Shown here in pieces: positions 9,054-16,923 of a DNA stretch of 64,000 nucleotides. The position numbers were made by a program, and so were the translations under genes. The DNA lies in assembly GCF_000021485.1 (NCBI RefSeq), contig NC_011761.1, positions 124,001 to 188,000 of the forward strand, read 5' to 3'. Numbering within the stretch: the first letter of the stretch is position 1; each line of letters opens with the position of its first letter. The DNA is from Acidithiobacillus ferrooxidans ATCC 23270 (lineage in GTDB: Bacteria; Pseudomonadota; Gammaproteobacteria; Acidithiobacillales; Acidithiobacillaceae). The notes below the pieces were generated by a model. That model saw nothing but the letters and a program-made list of their open reading frames with translations, was not told the DNA's origin and did not search any database.

Positions 9054-9299
9054 TCAGGAAATCAGCAAGCAGGCCACCATTGGCACCAGATTGAATATCA
9101 GGATTCCAATCTTGTAGACAGCCATCCCGGCGTAATGTATGGCATCGAAGTGCTCCGGGGAAAGCTGAAACCAACGATGATGCAGTTGATATAGCCAATC
9201 ATGCGCGCCGGTAAATGCCGCGAACCAGACAATCAGCACGACATAGTTGATAACCGTACACCAAACCAGAATCTCTTGAACCTGTTCCAGAACTGTCAT
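9054..9299 (-). CDS. DUF6868-type small inner-membrane protein
   Basis: 81 aa with two membrane segments (about residues 16-30 and 60-79) separated by a loop containing HDWLYQLHHRWFQLSPEHFDAIHY. This pattern, with HDW, RWF.LS and FDAIHYAGMA, is what I recall of DUF6868 proteins, whose function is unknown. A strong ribosome-binding site (GGAGG, 6-7 bases ahead) precedes the ATG at 9299. It stands alone in the patch downstream of the tRNA. Confidence 0.75.
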   Translation of the reverse strand: MTVLEQVQEILVWCTVINYVVLIVWFAAFTGAHDWLYQLHHRWFQLSPEHFDAIHYAGMAVYKIGILIFNLVPMVACLLIS

Positions 9300-9570
9300 G
9301 ATTGCCTCCGGTGTTGGCCATATGGGAAGTATTTGGGTAACCGGTTTTTCATTATGGTCGCGAACCAGCCATCACGCGTTCTCCACCGCCAAGGTCGGAG
9401 CGCCGATCAGCCTTGCTCAGGCCCGGACGGTCAGTTTTAAATGCGCGCCAACAAGCAGGGAGCCGACACCCTGTGTATCGCCGCTACGGATGGCGGGGCG
9501 GTTCATTCTGATGCCCAGAGATCCTCGTTTCGGTGCCCACCATCATGCTTTAGGCTTGGAGTGTTCTGCT

Positions 9571-9957
9571 CTATTGCAGAAGGAAGGTGGCTTCATCGTC
9601 TCGTGTCATCAGCTCGAAGAATAAATGCCGCAGGCGCAACAGCCAGGGTTTGAATCGCCCGGTGGGCGGAGTCGGGAAGCGTGCCATAATCTCATAGACG
9701 GCGATTTCGTTGATCATCGGCAGACCGTCCGGCTCGTCTTCCTCGTCCGGGACATCGGTTCCCGATGAAAGGGCGGCCTGATCCTCCGGGGTTACAAAGC
9801 TCAGAGCGTATCCGGGATCCGGAATCTGCAAAGCCTCCATCACGTCATCCCGTGCTATCCACACATGGATGCCGTCCGATGAGGTGGTGCGCATCTCCAT
9901 TCCCTCGAAATCGACGCGCCAAATATGGACGGGTGTATTTCCTTGCTGCTTGTTCAT
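9571..9957 (-). CDS. BRO-N domain protein (phage antirepressor-like)
   Basis: 128 aa from the ATG at 9957. The sequence follows the BRO-N plan: a first strand pair (FEGMEMRTTSSDGIHVWIARDD), VMEALQIPDPGYALSFV, then after an acidic linker (PDEEDEPDG) the segment LPMINEIAVYEIMARFP and FKPWLLRLRHLFFEL, corresponding to the (L/I)(I)xExGLYxLxxxS...FRxWVxxEVLP region. BRO-N domains bind DNA and are common in phages and mobile elements. No C-terminal antirepressor domain is present. The bases from 9300 to 9570 downstream show nothing I recognise. The function is unknown; a mobile origin is an inference from family and location. Confidence 0.65.
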   Translation of the reverse strand: MNKQQGNTPVHIWRVDFEGMEMRTTSSDGIHVWIARDDVMEALQIPDPGYALSFVTPEDQAALSSGTDVPDEEDEPDGLPMINEIAVYEIMARFPTPPTGRFKPWLLRLRHLFFELMTRDDEATFLLQ

Positions 9958-10109
9958 GAGCTTTGGAACCTGCCGGGTGAATGAGGTGATCCTACCCCGA
10001 AATCTGTGATCTGTCAGCGCCGTGGTCCTGGTGCCTGATGCAATATCTGATCGGCGATGCGCCAAGGCGGGCATCTGCATCCAGGGCCTCGGTACAGTCC
10101 GCCTGGACG

Positions 10110-10904
10110 TTACGCGCGGCCTGAATAAAGTTGCTTGAATTGTTGGGATAATTTCTGCGCGGTGGCGTGCAAAGAGATACTGTGTGAGGGCTTCAGTGCG
10201 CGAACGCGATCACTTATTTCGCTCGCCAATCGGGGGAAGTCCGTACCTTTGTATGCAAATACGATTTTGTTGCCAGACTCTTCTGCGTCTATAACAATGA
10301 CCTGATTGTCGAAGCTTGTCTGGATGCGGGCGACATAGGCATCGCATTGCCAGTCACTGCTGAGCATGTTGATCACCAGTACCCCATTCTTTCGCAGCTT
10401 GGCATAACAGTCGTTGTAGAACCTTGCGCTGCATAGTTGCCTGGGTTGGCCATCATGGTTGAAACCATCGACCAGTAGCACATCGACCGGCTTGGTGTGG
10501 TTGCTGACATATACTGCGCCATCCCCACTCAACACCTGGAAATTGGCACCATCTGGTGGGATGCCGAAGCGGTCGCGCAACTCAATGACCTTGGAATTAA
10601 TCTCCACGGCAGTGAAGTGGGCATCCGGAATGTGGCGCAGACAATATTTTGCCAGTGAACCTCCACCCAGGCCGATCATGGCAATCCGTTTGGGTTTTGG
10701 CTGTAGAATCAGAAAACCCATCATGGTGCGGGTATAACCCAGGACCAGCTTATCTGGCGCAGATTTATGCATGGTACTTTGAGTCGCCGAAAGATCGAAG
10801 CGTAATGTTATAGACCGAAAATCTTCTTGCGCGAATGGTTGCGCCAGCACAGGTTGACTGGGTAGATCCGGAGAGTTGGTCAAAGAACCGGCAGATTCGT
10901 TCAT
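10110..10904 (-). CDS. Spermidine-synthase-like SAM-dependent methyltransferase, orphan
   Basis: 264 aa. A Rossmann core with MIGLGGGSLAKYCLRHIP (76-93), AVEINSKVIELRDRFG and GDGAVYV, followed by DVLLVDGFNHDG where spermidine synthases carry D(S/A)(T/S)DP. The DSTDPxGP catalytic loop is therefore altered, so aminopropyl transfer is doubtful. The bona fide speE of this genome lies at 14424-15260. It probably belongs to the large group of spermidine-synthase-like methyltransferases of unknown substrate. Confidence 0.75.
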   Translation of the reverse strand: MNESAGSLTNSPDLPSQPVLAQPFAQEDFRSITLRFDLSATQSTMHKSAPDKLVLGYTRTMMGFLILQPKPKRIAMIGLGGGSLAKYCLRHIPDAHFTAVEINSKVIELRDRFGIPPDGANFQVLSGDGAVYVSNHTKPVDVLLVDGFNHDGQPRQLCSARFYNDCYAKLRKNGVLVINMLSSDWQCDAYVARIQTSFDNQVIVIDAEESGNKIVFAYKGTDFPRLASEISDRVRALKPSHSISLHATAQKLSQQFKQLYSGRA

Positions 10905-11018
10905 ATTTTTAGTGCATCCTTTTACTGCGCTGTCATCTTTTCACGATTTGGTTTTTTATGGGTCCCATTATTCATGCGCCGTGCGGTGGAAATCAACAAA
11001 AGGCTCTTTGTCGCGGTG

Positions 11019-11417
11019 TTATATTTGCTCCCAGGGTAGTCCATCAAAGCGCCAGCCATTCAGGCTGCTGCGGCGATGCTGATCGTTCAGATCCCCTTCA
11101 AAGCCATGCGCCACATTGTAAACGGCGCTGAAACCATTGGCCTGTAAGTACTGTCCAGCCTCCAGCGAGCGATGGCCGCTACGGCAGATCAGTAAGACGG
11201 GTCGGTTGAGAGATGTGGCGCGTCGTACCCGACACAGAAAGTCCGGGTTGATTTCCCAGTCAGGATCGTCTCGCCAGGGGATGGTTAACGCTTCTTTCGG
11301 GTGCCCGACGAACAGAAACTCCATTTCACTTCTGACGTCAATAAGCACCGCCTGCGGGTTTTTCTGCAGGAAGTGGAAGGCGTCCTGCGGGGCGAGGTTT
11401 ATTACCGACTTTGTCAT
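11019..11417 (-). CDS. Single-domain rhodanese (sulfurtransferase)
   Basis: 132 aa with one rhodanese domain: LIDVRSEMEF (25-34), an HPKEALTIPW segment, and the active loop CRSGHRS (78-84) with catalytic Cys78, followed by YNVAHGFEG. The six-residue loop fits a thiosulfate- or persulfide-handling sulfurtransferase in the cytoplasm (no signal peptide). The downstream DUF423 frame ends on the other side of a 30-bp gap and is transcribed in the same direction, ahead of this gene. In sulfur oxidisers such proteins often carry sulfane sulfur, but nothing here proves that role. Confidence 0.92.
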   Translation of the reverse strand: MTKSVINLAPQDAFHFLQKNPQAVLIDVRSEMEFLFVGHPKEALTIPWRDDPDWEINPDFLCRVRRATSLNRPVLLICRSGHRSLEAGQYLQANGFSAVYNVAHGFEGDLNDQHRRSSLNGWRFDGLPWEQI

Positions 11418-11447
11418 ACTGCTCTCCTGACCAAAGCTGACCGGAAA

Positions 11448-11831
11448 TTATATCTGTAACACGCCCGCAGCCAACAATATCCATGCAGAAATGAGCGACA
11501 GCCCACCGACGGGCGTGACGGCGCCAAGCCAACCCTTGCCGGTGATCGCCAGAAGGTAAAGACTGCCCGAAAATAACGCCGTCCCGGTCAGCATAAGCCA
11601 GCCTGACCATTGCGTAAGGCCGGATTCCGGCAGTTGCAGCGCCACCACTCCCACCAGCATCAGTCCCAGGGCATGGTAGAGGTGATACTGGCTACCGGTA
11701 TGGTAAATGCTCATCATTTTGGGTGATAAGCGGTCTTTCAGGGCGTGGGCGCCGAAGGCCCCCAGCACTACCGCAGTCCCCGCGTTGGCGGCGCCCAGGG
11801 CAAGGAACCATTTGTCCGTCTGCGATATCAT
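11448..11831 (-). CDS. DUF423 family inner-membrane protein (YgdD-like)
   Basis: 127 aa, four predicted membrane helices. The opening GAANAGTAVVLGAFGAHALKD and the later YHTGSQYHLYHALGLM are the two signature stretches of the family. The ATG at 11831 is preceded by GGAGA at a proper distance; the open frame extends much further upstream but overlaps the divergent transporter gene and lacks family similarity. Function unknown. Directly upstream of the rhodanese gene. Confidence 0.9.
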   Translation of the reverse strand: MISQTDKWFLALGAANAGTAVVLGAFGAHALKDRLSPKMMSIYHTGSQYHLYHALGLMLVGVVALQLPESGLTQWSGWLMLTGTALFSGSLYLLAITGKGWLGAVTPVGGLSLISAWILLAAGVLQI

Positions 11832-12019
11832 AACTGTTCTCCGCTGCATTATGGTATTCGGACCGCGTGTTCCCGCTTTGTAGACGGGCGGCTGTCGAGC
11901 AGGATAGCAGAAATTCGCTCCTCTGGGTGGACAACCGGGTGAGGCAGGAATGTCTGGACCAGTGCTTTGCGCCGTGGTTACACTCTGGCCACCCTTTCTC
12001 GGCCGGGAGTAGACATCGC

Positions 12020-12712
12020 ATGTATCACGACGAACACCATCACCATGAGAAGATCGGCTGGCTCCGGGCCGGTGTGCTGGGCGCCAACGATGGTCTGCTC
12101 TCGACAGCAAGCCTCCTTGCCGGTATCGCTGCCGGACAGGCAAGCCATGAACAAATTCTGCTCGCCGGTGTTGCGGCGCTGGTCGCCGGCGCTTTTGCCA
12201 TGGCGGCTGGCGAGTATGTATCCGTGAGCTCACAGGCCGATACCCAGGCCGCAGATCTCGAAACGGAAAGACGCGAACTGGAAAAAAACCCTGGAAAAGA
12301 ACTGCTCGAACTCAGGGGCATCTATGTGGCGCGTGGCCTTAGCGAGGCGCTGGCCCAGCAGGTCGCCACCCAGCTTATGGAGCATGATGCCCTTGCTGCA
12401 CATGCCCATGATGAACTGGGCATGACGAAAATGGCGGCGGCGCGGCCCGCCGAAGCGGCACTGGCTTCCGCCACTGCCTTTGCATGTGGAGCCCTGTTCC
12501 CGGTGCTGATCGCCGCCTTCGTCCCCCACGGCAGGGTACTACCGGCCCTGTATACGGCCAGCATCCTCCTGCTGGTGTTCCTTGGTGCGGTCGCAGCCCG
12601 GGCGGGTGGCGCCCCCATGGTGAAGGGCGCCACCCGCGTGGTCTTCTGGGGTGTTCTCTCGATGGTCGCCACCACGCTGATCGGCCATCTGCTCGGCCAG
12701 ACGGGTATCTGA
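12020..12712 (+). CDS. VIT1/CCC1-family Fe2+/Mn2+ transporter
   Basis: 230 aa. His/Glu-rich start (HDEHHHHEK), first helix with the family signature GANDGLLSTASLLAG (21-35), second helix AAGEYVSVSSQAD, then a charged cytosolic helical segment (about 75-135) with many Glu and His residues (ETERRELEK, MEHDALAAHAHDELG) that form the metal-binding domain in VIT1, and three further helices to the C-terminus. Known members export Fe2+ or Mn2+ from the cytoplasm by proton antiport. This would fit iron detoxification, but metal specificity cannot be read from sequence. Divergent from the DUF423-rhodanese pair. Confidence 0.92.
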   Translation: MYHDEHHHHEKIGWLRAGVLGANDGLLSTASLLAGIAAGQASHEQILLAGVAALVAGAFAMAAGEYVSVSSQADTQAADLETERRELEKNPGKELLELRGIYVARGLSEALAQQVATQLMEHDALAAHAHDELGMTKMAAARPAEAALASATAFACGALFPVLIAAFVPHGRVLPALYTASILLLVFLGAVAARAGGAPMVKGATRVVFWGVLSMVATTLIGHLLGQTGI

Positions 12713-12963
12713 CCGGTAACGCGCCCAACTGGATCGGTCGCGTCAAGAGCCAGGTGCGCCCGCCGAATCAGAGGATTACGACTTTCGTGCATCGTCATGG
12801 ACTTCATCCATCTACGGACAGGTTATATCAATATATCCAGTTTATAGGTATCATCGCCCCAGATCCGTAAGCCTGTCATTATTTGCTTATGGATCTTCGT
12901 GCGGCACGGCGTCAAAGCGAGATGCCGCGTCACCTTTCGCATGTTTTTAATGGAGAATCCTTA

Positions 12964-13620
12964 ATGTGCTCAATAAGTCGGAAAATGGCGGCAGAGTTCA
13001 TCGGTACCTTCGGGCTCATATTTTTTGGTGGCGGTGCCGCGGCAATGGGTTATCCTCTAATCGATGTGGCCCTGGCCAACGGACTGGCCATTATGATCGC
13101 TGCGTATGTGTTTGGTGATATCAGTGGTGGCGTGGTCAACCCCGCGGTCACCCTTGGCGGGGCCATTGCAGGAAAGATAGGCTGGAAGGATGCCGGCCTG
13201 TATATGGTCGCCCAGGTTGGGGGCGGCATCGCGGCCGGTTATGTGCTTCTGGTGGTTCTTGGTGGATCGACAGGACATCTTGGGGCCACTACCATCAATA
13301 CCAGCCTTGTATCGGTCTCTGGCGGTTTTATACTGGAAGCCTTGGGAACATTTTTCCTGACCACTACCGCGTTGTATACGGCCATGAGCGGTCGTACCGG
13401 TAACGCTGCTCCTCTCGCTATCGGTTTTACCTTGGTCATGGCGGTGACATTTATGGGGCCGCTGACGGGAGCAAGCCTGAATCCCGCGCGGACATTGGGT
13501 CCGGCCGTCGCTGGTGTCTACTTCCCGCACATATGGGTGTATCTCGTTGCGACGCCGGTGGGCGGGCTGATCGCCGGATTGCTCTACAATTTCATGCAGG
13601 AGCACAAGGCTGTTTCCTGA
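12964..13620 (+). CDS. MIP-family (aquaporin/aquaglyceroporin-like) channel
   Basis: 218 aa, six membrane helices and both half-helix motifs: NPAVTLGG (59-66) and NPARTLGP (173-180). The arginine of the selectivity filter is R176. In helix 5 (EALGTFFLTTTALYTAM) the histidine typical of water-specific AqpZ is not found at the aligned place, where hydrophobic residues stand, so it is not a textbook AqpZ. The ATG at 12964 has GGAGAA upstream; the frame extends 27 codons further without family similarity. The 250 bases upstream, back to the VIT gene, have no gene. A strong terminator follows. Confidence 0.9.
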   Translation: MCSISRKMAAEFIGTFGLIFFGGGAAAMGYPLIDVALANGLAIMIAAYVFGDISGGVVNPAVTLGGAIAGKIGWKDAGLYMVAQVGGGIAAGYVLLVVLGGSTGHLGATTINTSLVSVSGGFILEALGTFFLTTTALYTAMSGRTGNAAPLAIGFTLVMAVTFMGPLTGASLNPARTLGPAVAGVYFPHIWVYLVATPVGGLIAGLLYNFMQEHKAVS

Positions 13621-13651
13621 CTCGTCCGTTTTGCCAGGTAGCACCGTAGTA

Positions 13652-13690
13652 GCGGCGGCGCCATGATTTTGTGGCGCCGCCGCCATTTTT
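13652..13690 (+). terminator. Rho-independent terminator of the MIP channel gene
   Basis: Perfect 12-bp GC-rich stem (13652-13663 with 13672-13683), 8-nt loop, then CA and five T. About 30 bases past the stop codon. Confidence 0.9.
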
Positions 13691-13787
13691 CCCAGGGCCA
13701 GGCTTCTTCATCGTCCCCATCCCGCCACGATCCGCAGGTTCTGGTTCTATAGTTTAGGTATTGCAGGCCACCTTCTGGAGTCTCTTC

Positions 13788-14393
13788 ATGAGTATAGAAT
13801 CCATCACGCTGGTGCGGCATGGCGCGACCGAGTGGGCGGATAGCGGCAAACACACTTCGGTGACCGACGTGGCTTTGACGGCGGAGGGACGAAAAGACGC
13901 GCAGGCGCTCTGGAACCACTTTGTGGAACAGGGGCATTTTGATGGGATCTACTCCAGTCCTATGCTGCGCGCCCATCACACGGCCATTCTCGCGGGTTTT
14001 GCGGTTCCTGAACTGCATCGGGGACTCTGTGAGTGGCGCTACGGCCGCTATGAGGGAATGACGACGGCGGAAATTCGCCGGGAAAATCCGGAATGGAGCG
14101 TTTTCCGTTGTGGCGGACCGGGTGGCGAAAGCCCGGAAGCCGTCAGTAGCCGTTGTGAGGAACTGCTGAAGGAGTGGGATGAAAAAGGCCACCGACACGT
14201 GCTGTGCTTTGCCCATGGCCACATTCTGCGGGCGCTGGCCGTCCACTGGCTAGGATTGGATCTCCGTTTCGCTGACCACCTGCACCTGGACCCGGGCAGT
14301 ATTTCCCGTCTGGGTTGGGAGCACGAAGTTCCCGCCCTGCACTTATGGAATTACTGCCCTCAGCGCCCGGTCTTCGGGCCACGTCCTGGCTGA
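13788..14393 (+). CDS. Histidine phosphatase family protein (phosphoglycerate-mutase superfamily)
   Basis: 201 aa. LVRHGATEW (8-16) carries the catalytic RHG with the phosphorylated His11. GIYSSPMLRAHHTA, CEWRYGRYEGMT (EWxYGxYEG) and CFAHGHILRAL supply the second His. The GMTTAEIR segment resembles plant/yeast SHB17-like and acid-phosphatase members as well as CobC. Substrate not determinable. The ATG at 13788 follows GGAG. Convergent with speE, only 30 bases away. Confidence 0.88.
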   Translation: MSIESITLVRHGATEWADSGKHTSVTDVALTAEGRKDAQALWNHFVEQGHFDGIYSSPMLRAHHTAILAGFAVPELHRGLCEWRYGRYEGMTTAEIRRENPEWSVFRCGGPGGESPEAVSSRCEELLKEWDEKGHRHVLCFAHGHILRALAVHWLGLDLRFADHLHLDPGSISRLGWEHEVPALHLWNYCPQRPVFGPRPG

Positions 14394-14423
14394 TTCGGCG
14401 TTGTTTCCGGTGCTGGTGGCTGT

Positions 14424-15260
14424 TCAGGGCAGCAGAAAGGCCGGAGCGACCTGGGCGGCCTGCTGCATGGCAGCGTGGTAGTAACGGGTGCCAGTAAAGG
14501 CCCTGGCGGCATCGATACGGAAGGCATCCATGGCGAGACCTTTGCGTCCCAATGTTGCGCTCCACCAGCCGGAGGGATAACAGAACTGCGGGAAATACAG
14601 GCTGTTCACTGCGTCGAAGCCCGCTTCCGTCATGCGACTTTGGCATTGGCGGATGAGATCGGCGTGCAGGAGCGGCGACTCGGACTGGGCGACCAGCACG
14701 CCCTGATCGGCCAGCGCATGGTGACAGGCTGCGTAAAAGTCCGTGGCGAACAGTCCAGCCGCCGGTCCGACCGGGTCGGTGGAGTCAATGATGATCACAT
14801 CGTAGCGTCCCGCTTCCGCCTCTTTGATCCAGGTAATTCCATCGGTAAAATGGAAACGGGCTCGGGGATCCTGGTTGTTCTCGCAGAGTTCCGGGAAAAA
14901 ACGCTCGGCGACGCGGGTAACCCGCTCATCCAGTTCCACCTGCACGGCTTCTTCCACTTCCCGATGGCGCAGCACCTCGCGCAGGGTGCCGCAGTCACCG
15001 CCGCCGATGATCAGCACCCGTTTCGGTGCCGGGTGGGTAAAGAGGGCCGGATGGCTCATCATTTCGTGATAGAGGAAATTGTCGCGGTCAGTGACCATGA
15101 CCAGACCGTCCAGGGTCATGAGGGTGCCGAACTGTTCGGTCTCGAAGATTTCTATATTTTGATAAGGGCTTTGCTCACGATGCAGCACTTCGCGGATTTT
15201 CAGGCTCAATGCCGCGCCGTGCTCTTCATAGCGCTCGGTATACCACAGTTCTGTGCTCAT
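14424..15260 (-). CDS. speE: Spermidine synthase
   Basis: Transfers the aminopropyl group from decarboxylated SAM to putrescine. 278 aa. Visible: ELWYTER start, LMTLDGLVMVTDRDNFLYHEMMSHP, the SAM-fold loop IIGGGDCGTLREVLRH (85-99), VELDERV, and the catalytic DSTDPVGPA (159-167) with Asp159. The ATG at 15260 follows a GAGAGG site. It lies 115 bases downstream of speD in the same direction and so completes the pathway with it. Confidence 0.96.
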   Translation of the reverse strand: MSTELWYTERYEEHGAALSLKIREVLHREQSPYQNIEIFETEQFGTLMTLDGLVMVTDRDNFLYHEMMSHPALFTHPAPKRVLIIGGGDCGTLREVLRHREVEEAVQVELDERVTRVAERFFPELCENNQDPRARFHFTDGITWIKEAEAGRYDVIIIDSTDPVGPAAGLFATDFYAACHHALADQGVLVAQSESPLLHADLIRQCQSRMTEAGFDAVNSLYFPQFCYPSGWWSATLGRKGLAMDAFRIDAARAFTGTRYYHAAMQQAAQVAPAFLLP

Positions 15261-15375
15261 AACCGCCTCTCTCAACGGGGATGGTGGGGTGTCCGCAGGA
15301 ATTCTGCGGAAGATACGGGCAAAAGAAAAGGGTGGACCGCTGATTCCGGTCCACCCGTTACCGCTGTGAGTCATC

Positions 15376-15777
15376 TCAAGCGCAGAGAGCCGGCTTGACG
15401 CGCAACTCATGGGCAGGAACGCCCATCATATCCACTTGCCCGCGCTTCATCTCCATGGTGGAGACTTGCCCGGCGCCAAAGGCTTCCTTGAGATAATTCA
15501 AGGCATCCTCGGGCTGGATGATATCGCCGCAGGTGAAAACATCCACCGCTGCGTAACCATATTCCGGCCAGGTATGAATGGCCAGATGCGACTCGGCGAC
15601 GATAACGGCGCCGCTTACCCCGTAGGGTGAGAAGTGGTGAAAAGTTTGCGTCACGATGGTGCAGTTGGCACGCCGGGCGGCCTCGAGCATGGCATCCGTA
15701 ACAAAATCAACATCAGACAAGGTACTGCCGTCACAGTGATAAAAATCTGCAACGATTTGATGTCCCAATGAGCGCAT
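15376..15777 (-). CDS. speD: S-adenosylmethionine decarboxylase proenzyme
   Basis: 133 aa class 1B enzyme supplying decarboxylated SAM to SpeE. Self-cleavage occurs at AE-SHLAIHTWPE: Glu62/Ser63, where Ser63 becomes the pyruvoyl group. His68 and Cys83 (FTCGD) are the processing and catalytic residues. The start at 15777 follows a G-rich Shine-Dalgarno stretch; an earlier in-frame codon would add only 6 residues. A good promoter is seen about 160 bases upstream, so there is a long leader, and the ribosome-binding site lies in a possible hairpin. Confidence 0.96.
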   Translation of the reverse strand: MRSLGHQIVADFYHCDGSTLSDVDFVTDAMLEAARRANCTIVTQTFHHFSPYGVSGAVIVAESHLAIHTWPEYGYAAVDVFTCGDIIQPEDALNYLKEAFGAGQVSTMEMKRGQVDMMGVPAHELRVKPALCA

Positions 15778-15778
15778 A

Positions 15779-15830
15779 GGTGCCCCCCTTACCAAAGTTA
15801 AAAAAGGTTAAGAAGTAGCTCCCGTGCACC
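15779..15830 (-). promoter_or_regulatory. Hairpin overlapping the speD ribosome-binding site
   Basis: On the minus strand GGTGC (15830-15826) can pair with GCACC (15783-15779), and inside it CTTAACC (15812-15806) with GGTAAG (15793-15788, one bulged A). The G-run that acts as Shine-Dalgarno (15788-15783) lies in the 3' arm just before the ATG, so folding could mask it. Inference only; no known riboswitch class was recognised. Confidence 0.4.
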
Positions 15831-15944
15831 CCCAGACAGTACTTGGTTTTATGCCCTACCTTGCTGGAACGATGCATTGCTCCAAGTCTCTTAAGGACTG
15901 ACCCCCTTAGTAACTGCTTTCGGTGCCGTGGAAACAGAACGCGA

Positions 15945-15972
15945 ACTATACGCTTATATGCCGGGGATGCAA
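15945..15972 (-). promoter_or_regulatory. Sigma-70 promoter of speD
   Basis: On the minus strand TTGCAT (15972-15967), spacer 16, TATAGT (15950-15945). It implies a transcript starting near 15938 and a leader of about 160 nt before the speD ATG. The rest of the 15778-16096 gap has no gene. Confidence 0.65.
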
Positions 15973-16096
15973 GGGTTTTCTGCGCACGGCGACGTGCGGA
16001 TTTTCTAGGGTTTCCCGCTATTTCAATCGCAATCTGGCCCCATCCTGACCGTTCGGTTTATACTGCGCCTCATGACTGCGAACACAGAGAGTGCCC

Positions 16097-16921
16097 ATGG
16101 CCGCTGAGGCTCTTGTCGAACTGGAAAACGTGCACTTTGCCCGGGGCCCGCACACGGTCCTGGACGGCGTGGGTCTGCGTATCACCCAGGGGGCCATCGT
16201 ATCTATCATGGGGGCGAGCGGCGGTGGCAAGACGACCCTGCTCAACCTGATGGCCGGTACCCTCGCGCCACAGGCCGGGCGAATACGAGTGGCGGGTCAG
16301 GATCTGCAGGCTCTGAACTTTGAGGACCTGTACCGTCTGCGTCGACGTATGGGCATGCTTTTTCAGCACAGCGCCCTGTTTACGGATTTCAGCGCCTTTG
16401 AGAATGTCGCCTTTCCCCTGCGCCGCCACTTCCGGCTGGACGAGAGCGTTCTGCGCAAGCTGGTGCTGATGAAACTGGAGGCGGTGGGGTTGCGCGGAGC
16501 GGCCGGATTGATGCCCGCCGAGCTCTCCGGTGGCATGGGTCGGCGGGTGGCGCTGGCTCGTGCCATGGTGATGGACCCGATGCTGATTTTTTACGATGAG
16601 CCGTTTACCGGCCTGGACCCCATCAGTGTGGGGATTATTGCGACCCTGATCCGCCGCCTCAATGACGCCCTTGGCGCGACGAGCATCCTCGTCAGCCACG
16701 ATGTGCAGGAGACTTTTTCCATCGCGGATTACGGTTACATCCTCGCGGGCGGCAAAATCATTGCCGAAGGTACGCCAGATGCCCTGCGGACCAGTGATTC
16801 GGAACTGGCACGGCAGTTTCTCGGGGGTAAGCCCGATGGGCCGGTTCCCTTCCACTACCCGGCGAAAGATGACTATGCTACTGCCCTGACCGGGGTATGG
16901 GCAGCGGGCGAGGCGATTTAA
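16097..16921 (+). CDS. mlaF: Mla phospholipid transport ATPase
   Basis: ATP-binding subunit of the MlaFEDB inner-membrane complex that moves phospholipids between the outer and inner membranes. 274 aa from the ATG at 16097; a GTG two codons earlier is equally possible. Walker A GASGGGKT (39-46), Q-loop MLFQHSALF, signature LSGGMGRRVALARAM (about 144-158), Walker B LIFYDEPFTGLDP, H-loop SHD. The extended C-terminal tail with ELARQFLGG is typical of MlaF. A TATACT at 16059-16064 may be its -10 box. First gene of mlaFEDCB. Confidence 0.94.
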   Translation: MAAEALVELENVHFARGPHTVLDGVGLRITQGAIVSIMGASGGGKTTLLNLMAGTLAPQAGRIRVAGQDLQALNFEDLYRLRRRMGMLFQHSALFTDFSAFENVAFPLRRHFRLDESVLRKLVLMKLEAVGLRGAAGLMPAELSGGMGRRVALARAMVMDPMLIFYDEPFTGLDPISVGIIATLIRRLNDALGATSILVSHDVQETFSIADYGYILAGGKIIAEGTPDALRTSDSELARQFLGGKPDGPVPFHYPAKDDYATALTGVWAAGEAI

Positions 16922-16923
16922 AC

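Noticed and set aside
9298-9624. 108-codon + frame between the DUF6868 and BRO-N genes
   Set aside because: No recognisable domain, no ribosome-binding site and an end overlapping the BRO-N gene in antisense; I see nothing else in 9300-9570.
11448-12233. Long N-terminal extension of the DUF423 protein
   Set aside because: The added 134 residues overlap the divergent VIT gene, lack similarity, and a good Shine-Dalgarno precedes the internal ATG at 11831.
15781-15972. Known riboswitch in the speD leader
   Set aside because: Checked by eye against SAM-type and guanidine/polyamine-linked leaders; no conserved core could be recognised, so only a hairpin hypothesis is offered.
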